Source of the DNA: Bryobacterales bacterium
GTDB lineage: Bacteria > Acidobacteriota > Terriglobia > Bryobacterales > Bryobacteraceae
Reading direction: 5' to 3'
Assembly: GCA_016789785.1 (NCBI GenBank)
Contig: JAEUQE010000311.1
Coordinates: 1-8,177, forward strand
DNA length: 8,177 bases
A model generated the notes under the pieces. It searched no databases. It was not told the DNA's origin and worked only from the letters and a program-made list of their open reading frames with translations. Both the position numbers and the translations under genes were made by a program. Every line of letters starts with the position of its first letter. Position 1 is the stretch's first letter. Shown here piece by piece: positions 1-5,014 of this stretch.

Positions 1-1809
1 GAAACTCCAACGGGTTCCCAGAAGGTCCTTGAACTCGCCGCCGCCTTGCCGGAACTCCGATGCGCGGCCCACCATGTAGTCGGCAAGCCCGTTACCGGAA
101 AGCTGCCCGTTGAACGTGAAGTTGCCCATCATCTGGAAGGTGTTGGTGATTGGATTGTGAACGCGCACAGCTTCACCGCCGAAGCGGAACTCGTGGTCGT
201 TCTTGATCCACGTGACCACTTCGCGAACCGTGTAGTCACCCCGGTCGAACACTCCGCGGTGTCCTGTGCCGATGCTGAAGCCATCGGTCACGGAGAGATT
301 CAGAGCGGGCGGCGCCTTGAGGGTGGAATCCTCAGGTCCGATGACCCGCGAGCCGGCCGCCTTGAAGCCGAACGGCGCGCCAGCCAGACTCCCGCCGCGC
401 TGCAGATTCAACCCGAACGTGGTGTTCACCAGCAGTGTGGGCCGCATGGTGTAGATGTGATTCAGCGACAGGTTCGTCACACGCACTTCGTTCCCACTGC
501 GAGCCGCAAGGATATTCTCGCGCTCGGCGGGAATGCCGGCGGGGCGTTCGAAGTCGGTAAGGAAGAAGCGACCGGCCAACTGGTGCGCACCCGTGTTGTA
601 GTCCACCTTGCCCATCAACTGCTCTTCGCGCTCCTGAATCGGAATGCCCGCGAAGGTAAGTTGTCCCGCAGGACCGTTGGGCAGCGGAATCCAATCGAGG
701 AAGTACCGGGACACCGAGTTGATGCGGCTTGCCGGAATCTGATTGCCCGCAAAGGGCTGCCGGTTCAGCGGATCTACCAACTGCCGCGATGTCGCCGAGA
801 AGTTGCCCGCCCGTTCCGCCGCCGTGGGCACGAAGCGAATGATGCCCGCCGGAGTATTGCGCACGCGCGTGCCCTGATAGCTGCCGAAGTAGAACAGCTT
901 GTTACGCACAATCGGACCACCCACCGTTCCGCCGAACTGATTGCGCTTCAGCGTGTCCTGCACGGGGGCGAAGAACTGTCTCGAGTTCATGGCGCCGTTG
1001 CGTAGGAAGTTGAACATCGTCCCGTGAATCTCATTGGTTCCCGATCGCGCAATGATGTTCACCACACCTCCCGACGCGTTCCCGTACTCGGCCGAAAAGT
1101 TGCTCGATTGCAGGCTGAACTCCTGCACCGTATCGGGATTCGGGAACGGAAGGCTCGCATTCAGATAGGTGTCGTTGTGGCTGGTGCCGTCGAGTTGGAA
1201 GTTCACCTGACCGATGCCGGCGCCATTCACGCCGGCAGTTTCCTGACCCGGATAGACACCACCGTGTCCACAGATGCGGCAAGCGTTGCGTCCCAGGTCC
1301 ACAGTACCCGCCGCCAGATAAATCAGCCGCTCCGGACGTCGCCCTTGCAGCGGCAGTTCTTCGATGTTGCGCTTGTTCACCAGTTGTCCGCCGGTGGCCG
1401 TTCGCGTTTGAAGCAACTCCGCTTCCGCGGTGACCGTGACCTGCTCACTCACCTGGCCGATTTGCAGCGTCACATTCTGATTGGCCATTTGATCCACGGT
1501 GAGGCGAATGCCGGATTGTACATATGTGGCAAAGCCGGGCTTCTCCACGGTGAGCGAATATGGCCCCACGGGAAGCCTGGAAAACAGATAGGAACCGGTC
1601 GCGCCGGTGGGAACAATTTGGGTGAATCCTGTTTCGGTGTTTCGAATGGTCACCTTGGCTTCGGCAACTGCCGCGCCCGAGGAATCGCTCACCGTACCGC
1701 CGAGATTCGCGGTGGTGAATTGCGCGGGAAGCGTGGACATCAGCGCCAGTACGAGTATTGAGAGCCGCACTGGAAGGGATGGGAGCAGCACATATCGAGC
1801 TGGCTTCAT
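1..1809 (-). CDS. Oar-like TonB-dependent receptor, N-terminal part (runs off left edge)
   Basis: The minus strand is open from an ATG at 1809 to the window edge: 603 codons with no stop. Seen: a signal peptide (hydrophobic stretch at residues 7-24, likely cleavage near PAQ 28-30). A carboxypeptidase-regulatory-like beta-sandwich follows at about 35-118 (start LGGTVSDSSGAAV; core GSYLFSRLPVGPYSLTVEKPGF). A plug domain then begins near VTVTAEAELLQT at 124, with NFSAEYGNASGGVVNI at 237 onward and SGTNEIHG ending at 263. KRNQFGGTVGGPI at 288 onward leads into the barrel. Known: such receptors are outer-membrane beta-barrels, often about 1000-1200 residues, driven by TonB-ExbBD; in Acidobacteria they are numerous and their substrates are mostly unknown. 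The start is supported by GGAG seven bases upstream. The plug carries a CxxC pair (C177, C180). I see no clear TonB box. The ligand cannot be inferred; the barrel C-terminus is outside the window. Confidence 0.93.
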   Translation of the reverse strand, partial: MKPARYVLLPSLPVRLSILVLALMSTLPAQFTTANLGGTVSDSSGAAVAEAKVTIRNTETGFTQIVPTGATGSYLFSRLPVGPYSLTVEKPGFATYVQSGIRLTVDQMANQNVTLQIGQVSEQVTVTAEAELLQTRTATGGQLVNKRNIEELPLQGRRPERLIYLAAGTVDLGRNACRICGHGGVYPGQETAGVNGAGIGQVNFQLDGTSHNDTYLNASLPFPNPDTVQEFSLQSSNFSAEYGNASGGVVNIIARSGTNEIHGTMFNFLRNGAMNSRQFFAPVQDTLKRNQFGGTVGGPIVRNKLFYFGSYQGTRVRNTPAGIIRFVPTAAERAGNFSATSRQLVDPLNRQPFAGNQIPASRINSVSRYFLDWIPLPNGPAGQLTFAGIPIQEREEQLMGKVDYNTGAHQLAGRFFLTDFERPAGIPAERENILAARSGNEVRVTNLSLNHIYTMRPTLLVNTTFGLNLQRGGSLAGAPFGFKAAGSRVIGPEDSTLKAPPALNLSVTDGFSIGTGHRGVFDRGDYTVREVVTWIKNDHEFRFGGEAVRVHNPITNTFQMMGNFTFNGQLSGNGLADYMVGRASEFRQGGGEFKDLLGTRWSF

Positions 1810-1816
1810 CTTGAAT

Positions 1817-1820
1817 CTCC
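1817..1820 (-). promoter_or_regulatory. Ribosome binding site of the TonB-dependent receptor
   Basis: On the minus strand GGAG is followed by seven bases (ATTCAAG) and the ATG at 1809. This spacing favours 1809 over the internal in-frame ATG at 1740 (residue 24), which would also remove the signal peptide. Another ATG lies 13 bases upstream but is out of frame. Confidence 0.7.
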
Positions 1821-1871
1821 ATTTCACGAAGTGTTTGGAAATAGCGACATCTACAGGGTGCTTGGCGACGA

Positions 1872-1880
1872 ACTATATCA
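1872..1880 (-). promoter_or_regulatory. Candidate extended -10 promoter for the receptor gene
   Basis: The minus strand reads TGATATAGT, matching the extended -10 pattern TGnTATAAT at all but one position. No good -35 hexamer is visible 16-18 bases upstream, as often holds for extended -10 promoters. Transcription would start near 1865, giving a leader of about 55 bases before the ATG at 1809. Sequence match only; the region is fairly GC rich, so a chance match is possible. Confidence 0.4.
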
Positions 1881-1996
1881 GACTCGTGAGCGATGAGTGC
1901 CAGGCAGTTCAGCATTCTGGACAGAGCGCGTGCCTGCACCACCGGGAACGAGAACGAGCAGGGTGATAGCTCTGAATCGCTGGTAGCATAGCGGTT

Positions 1997-2000
1997 GAGG
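1997..2000 (+). promoter_or_regulatory. Possible ribosome binding site of the esterase-family gene
   Basis: GAGG sits 11 bases before the GTG at 2012. The spacing is slightly long. An in-frame stop at 1973-1975 and the lack of any ATG, GTG or TTG between it and 2012 make this GTG the first usable start. The intergenic region 1810-2011 otherwise shows no convincing plus-strand promoter; TGGTAGCAT at 1981-1989 is only a weak extended -10 candidate. Confidence 0.4.
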
Positions 2001-2011
2001 TCCCATTCCAA

Positions 2012-4150
2012 GTGTTCTCCATTTTGCTCCTCGTTGCCTCTCTCGGGGATCAGATGAGTGCCCAACTCACCGGCCCTGGTTGCGCGCCGGGCAGTACTCA
2101 GCTTTGCACTCCTGACAGTGCAGTCATCACGCCCACCGGCCCCGGCGCCTACCGTGTGATCCTGCCGGCCAATCAGCGCCGCGCGGTGCGCTTCCCTGAT
2201 ACGGCCGGCACGTTGGTAGTGGTGAGCCGCTCCCGCGGGACCATCTGCTGGGATCCCGCACTGGCTGCCACCAACGGCTGCAATGGCCCCCTGGGCAGTT
2301 CAACGATCCCTGCCCGCGACATTCGCTTCCAACCCGAGGATTTCATCAATCCACAACGTCCTGCCGGTGCGCTGGTCTACAAAACGGAGGGCGATGCGAC
2401 CTTCTTCGCTGTGAATGATCGCGACAACGAGGGAGCCTTCCGGGACAATCTCGGATACTTCGAGTTCGAAGTCGCATTTCTGCCCGAGAGTACAGTGGAA
2501 GAGAACAAGACGTGGGTGCGGCGCAATGCAATTCCACTGCGCACGGTGGAAGCCGGCAATGGCTTCGAAGACATGCAGCCGCTACGGCAGATGATCGGCA
2601 ACGCGCGCATCGTCTCGCTCGGCGAAGCGACACACGGAACCCGGGAGTTCTTTCAACTCAAGCACCGCATGCTCGAATTTCTCGCCACGGAAATGGGATT
2701 CAACATCTTCTCCATCGAAGCGAACATGCCCGAGTCGTATCGCATGAACGACTATGTGCTTCGCGGCGTGGGTGATCCGAAAGCGATTCTGCGCGGCATG
2801 TACTTCTGGACCTGGCAGACCGAAGAAGTGCTCGCCATGGTGGAGTGGATGCGTGAGTTCAACGCATCGGGCAAGGGCCGCGTGCAGTTCACAGGCTTCG
2901 ACATGCAGACGCCCAACGTGGCCTTGGACATTGTTCGCGACTTCATCACGCGCACCGAACCAGAGTACCTTCCGGAGGTGGACCGCGTACTTGGCGAAGT
3001 ACCCAGGCTCGGGGCCGCCGTGCAAGGCTTCGGTCTCGCATCGGCATCCTTGCCAGCCAGTGCCGCGTCGGGCCGGCGCATTCGTTACTCGGGCTGGATC
3101 AAAACCGACCAGATCCGTACCGGCTACGCGGGCCTGTGGCTGCGCGTGGATGGTCCCGGTGGCTCGTTGTTTCTCGACAACATGAGCAATCGAGGCGCGA
3201 CCGGTACGCAGGACTGGACCCGCTACGAAATCAACACATCCGTCCCCGCCAATGCCACTGGTGTGGTCTTCGGCGCACTCCATCCGGGGAACGGAACGGC
3301 GTGGTTCGACGCGCTCTCCATCGAGATCGATGGCCAACCCTACACCAATCCCGCCATCGACTTCGATTTCGAATCACCCCAGCCCCGAGGCTTCTCCGTT
3401 GGCGGCGCGGGCTTTCGCGTCGAGTTGGATGCGGCACAGGCGTTCTCCGGAAAACAGAGCCTTCGCAGCCGCTACCTGAACGATACTCTTCTCACAGCAC
3501 CGGAAGCCGCGGAGCAATGTGCTGCCGTCGTTTCACACATGAAGGACGCGCGCGAGCGCTACATCGCCACCGGGCAAACCGCTGCCGCCGTTGACTGGGT
3601 GATTCAGAATGCGCGAGTGGTCTGCCAGGTTGCCGAACTTCGCGCCGGCTCGAACACGAGGGACCGCGCCATGGCGGAAAACGTCAGTTGGATTCTCGAT
3701 CAGAACCCCGGCTCGAAGATCGTGCTCTGGGCGCACAACGGGCATGTCGCGACGAACGGCTACCGGGGCTACGTTCCCATGGGGCGCTATCTATGGGACC
3801 AGTACGGCACCGATATGATCATCTTCGGATTCGCGTTCCATCAAGGATCCTTCCAGGCCATCGACGGTCTTAGTCGCCAACTGCGGGAATTCACCGTCAC
3901 GGCCCCGCCAGGGAACACACTGGACGCGCTTTATGCCTCCGCCGGCGTTCCCCTGTTGGCAATCGACATGAGACGTGTACCCTTGACCGGCCCGGGCTCC
4001 ATGATGCGATTGTCACTGGAGACCCGCACCATCGGCTCGCTCTATGATGAGCGGACTCCGTTCGCGTTCTACTCGGAAATGGTCGCGCCCGACGCATTCG
4101 ACGCGATGTTCTTTGTAGAATCGACCACACGCGCACGGCCCATGCAGTAG
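2012..4150 (+). CDS. Secreted erythromycin-esterase-family protein with nested jelly-roll-like domain
   Basis: The 712-residue protein starts at a GTG. Residues 1-18 form a short signal-like segment (hydrophobic 4-11, possible cleavage at SA/Q) with no basic residue. Residues about 19-165 are a separate, probably beta-rich domain with four cysteines (C24, C32, C79, C90) that could form two disulfides. The Ere-type catalytic region starts near 170: LGEATHGTREFFQLKHRM at 203-220 holds the conserved Glu and His (E205, H208). IEAN at 235-238, the FWTWQTEEVLAMVEWMREFN stretch at 265-284 and GFDMQ at 295-299 follow. It resumes after 495 with R-x-MAEN at 552-557 and WAHNGH at 573-578 (H575, H578). 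Between them, about 338-492, lies a carbohydrate-binding-module-like insert. Known: EreA/EreB hydrolyse the macrolide lactone using these Glu/His residues, but most environmental homologues have no proven substrate. I infer a hydrolase acting outside the cytoplasm; macrolide resistance is not established. A methyltransferase gene follows after 44 bases. Confidence 0.88.
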   Translation: MFSILLLVASLGDQMSAQLTGPGCAPGSTQLCTPDSAVITPTGPGAYRVILPANQRRAVRFPDTAGTLVVVSRSRGTICWDPALAATNGCNGPLGSSTIPARDIRFQPEDFINPQRPAGALVYKTEGDATFFAVNDRDNEGAFRDNLGYFEFEVAFLPESTVEENKTWVRRNAIPLRTVEAGNGFEDMQPLRQMIGNARIVSLGEATHGTREFFQLKHRMLEFLATEMGFNIFSIEANMPESYRMNDYVLRGVGDPKAILRGMYFWTWQTEEVLAMVEWMREFNASGKGRVQFTGFDMQTPNVALDIVRDFITRTEPEYLPEVDRVLGEVPRLGAAVQGFGLASASLPASAASGRRIRYSGWIKTDQIRTGYAGLWLRVDGPGGSLFLDNMSNRGATGTQDWTRYEINTSVPANATGVVFGALHPGNGTAWFDALSIEIDGQPYTNPAIDFDFESPQPRGFSVGGAGFRVELDAAQAFSGKQSLRSRYLNDTLLTAPEAAEQCAAVVSHMKDARERYIATGQTAAAVDWVIQNARVVCQVAELRAGSNTRDRAMAENVSWILDQNPGSKIVLWAHNGHVATNGYRGYVPMGRYLWDQYGTDMIIFGFAFHQGSFQAIDGLSRQLREFTVTAPPGNTLDALYASAGVPLLAIDMRRVPLTGPGSMMRLSLETRTIGSLYDERTPFAFYSEMVAPDAFDAMFFVESTTRARPMQ
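3023..3487 (+). other. Jelly-roll (CBM-like) domain inserted in the esterase-family protein
   Basis: Residues about 338-492 split the Ere catalytic domain. The first part (338-440) reads like the later strands of a carbohydrate-binding-module-like fold: RIRYSGWIKT at 356-365, AGLWLRVDGPGG at 373-384, LDNM, GTQDWTRYEI, VPANATGVVFG and TAWFDALSIEID ending at 440. The second part (450-489) resembles the usual opening of such a fold: DFDFES, RGFSVGG, FRVELDA, then FSGKQSLRSRYL. The expected order of the two parts is therefore reversed. Assignment to a jelly-roll is by pattern recognition; the binding partner is unknown. Confidence 0.55.
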
Positions 4151-4194
4151 GGTCCCTGCGTGCAAGCGCTCCCGCACCATCGATAAGATGAAGC

Positions 4195-4965
4195 GTGCCG
4201 CCTCTTCGTGTTCGCCCTTATCGCTGGCTCGCCGAGTATTACGACCAGATCTTCCAGGTGCCGGCTGGCTTCACCGCTGCCCGTAAGAAGATCCTGAAGC
4301 CCTTGTGGCCAGGCATCCGCATTGCATGCGACCTTGCTTGCGGTACTGGAAGAACGATGGTCGAACTCGCCGGCCGCGGCATCAAGGTGTACGGCGTGGA
4401 CCTCTCTCCCGGCATGTGCAAAGCGGCCCGCGCCAAGTTGCGGCAGCAGGGCGTCAAGGCGCGGGTGATCGAAGCGGACATGCGCGACTTCCTTCTGCCC
4501 GAGCCTGTCGATCTGGTGACGTGCGAGTTCGACGCCCTCAATCACGTGCCGGAGCGTGCCGATCTCGCCCGGGTGGCGGATGCAGTGTCGGCTGCGCTCA
4601 ATGGCGGCGGGCACTTCTTCTTCGACGTGAACAATCGCGGCGCTTTCCTGAATACCTGGGAAGAGGTGTGGTGGAACGACTTGCCCGGAGTCGCGATGGT
4701 GATGCACGGCAAGTGCGAGCCGGATGGTCTGCGTGCCGCGTGCGAGGTGGATTGGTTCGTCGAACAGAAGAACGGATTGTGGCGCAGGCACCGTGAGCGT
4801 GTGGAAGAAGTGTGCTGGTCCGAGGCAGAAATGCGGCGCACACTTCGTGCCGCCGGCTTTGACCAAGTACAGGCTTGGGACGCCTCTCCGTTCTTCCGCA
4901 ACCGCTTCTACTCGCCGGGATATCGCAGCTTCTATCTCGCGCGCAAGGGCCGGGCTCAGCGCTGA
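4195..4965 (+). CDS. Class I SAM-dependent methyltransferase
   Basis: The 256-residue protein has the Rossmann-type methyltransferase signature. Motif I is DLACGTG at 46-52. VYGVDLS at 65-71 carries the acidic residue D69, expected to bind the ribose of S-adenosylmethionine. IEADMRDF lies at 92-99, and FDALNHV at 112-118 matches the motif IV position. GGHFFFDVNN follows at 138-147. The length is normal for a complete cytoplasmic enzyme and no membrane segment or signal peptide is visible. The GTG at 4195 is the first possible start because TGA occurs in frame at 4189-4191; the Shine-Dalgarno sequence is weak. An ATG at 4188 is in another frame. The gene lies 44 bases after the esterase-family gene on the same strand with no terminator seen between, so co-transcription is plausible. 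The methyl acceptor cannot be told from sequence; a small-molecule acceptor is a guess. Confidence 0.88.
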   Translation: MPPLRVRPYRWLAEYYDQIFQVPAGFTAARKKILKPLWPGIRIACDLACGTGRTMVELAGRGIKVYGVDLSPGMCKAARAKLRQQGVKARVIEADMRDFLLPEPVDLVTCEFDALNHVPERADLARVADAVSAALNGGGHFFFDVNNRGAFLNTWEEVWWNDLPGVAMVMHGKCEPDGLRAACEVDWFVEQKNGLWRRHRERVEEVCWSEAEMRRTLRAAGFDQVQAWDASPFFRNRFYSPGYRSFYLARKGRAQR

Positions 4966-4990
4966 ATTTTGCAGAGCCTCGAATTGGGGT

Positions 4991-5014
4991 GATTCGCGTC
5001 ACACGCCTTGAATC
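4991..5014. terminator. Weak imperfect hairpin between convergent genes
   Basis: GATTC-GCGT at 4991-4999 can pair with ACGC at 5003-5006 and GAATC at 5010-5014, leaving a CAC loop and a three-base CTT bulge. It spans the stop codon of the glycosyltransferase gene and lies 26 bases beyond the methyltransferase stop. No T-run follows on either strand, so intrinsic termination is doubtful. The rest of the gap (4966-4990) holds nothing else I recognise. Confidence 0.22.

Noticed and set aside
46..1761. Two long plus-strand open frames (46-1005 and 1024-1761) opposite the receptor gene
   Set aside because: They are antisense to a continuous reading frame with clear receptor motifs; their translations show no recognisable domain and the composition typical of GC-rich antisense frames.
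1885..1905. TGGCAC on the minus strand upstream of the receptor as a sigma-54 -24 element
   Set aside because: The GC that should form the -12 element is two bases too close (GG-to-GC distance of 10 rather than 12), so the spacing does not fit sigma-54.
1445..2065. Minus-strand frame of 206 codons crossing the receptor start and the intergenic region
   Set aside because: It overlaps the receptor in another frame and the esterase-family start on the other strand, and shows no domain pattern or ribosome binding site.
2582..3337. Minus-strand frame of 251 codons inside the esterase-family gene
   Set aside because: It is antisense to conserved Ere motifs and the inserted domain; the His- and Arg-rich translation looks like a shadow.
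2012..4150. Calling the esterase-family protein a macrolide resistance gene (ereA/ereB)
   Set aside because: The catalytic motifs match the superfamily, but the signal-like N-terminus, extra domains and context differ from the resistance enzymes and no resistance function can be inferred.
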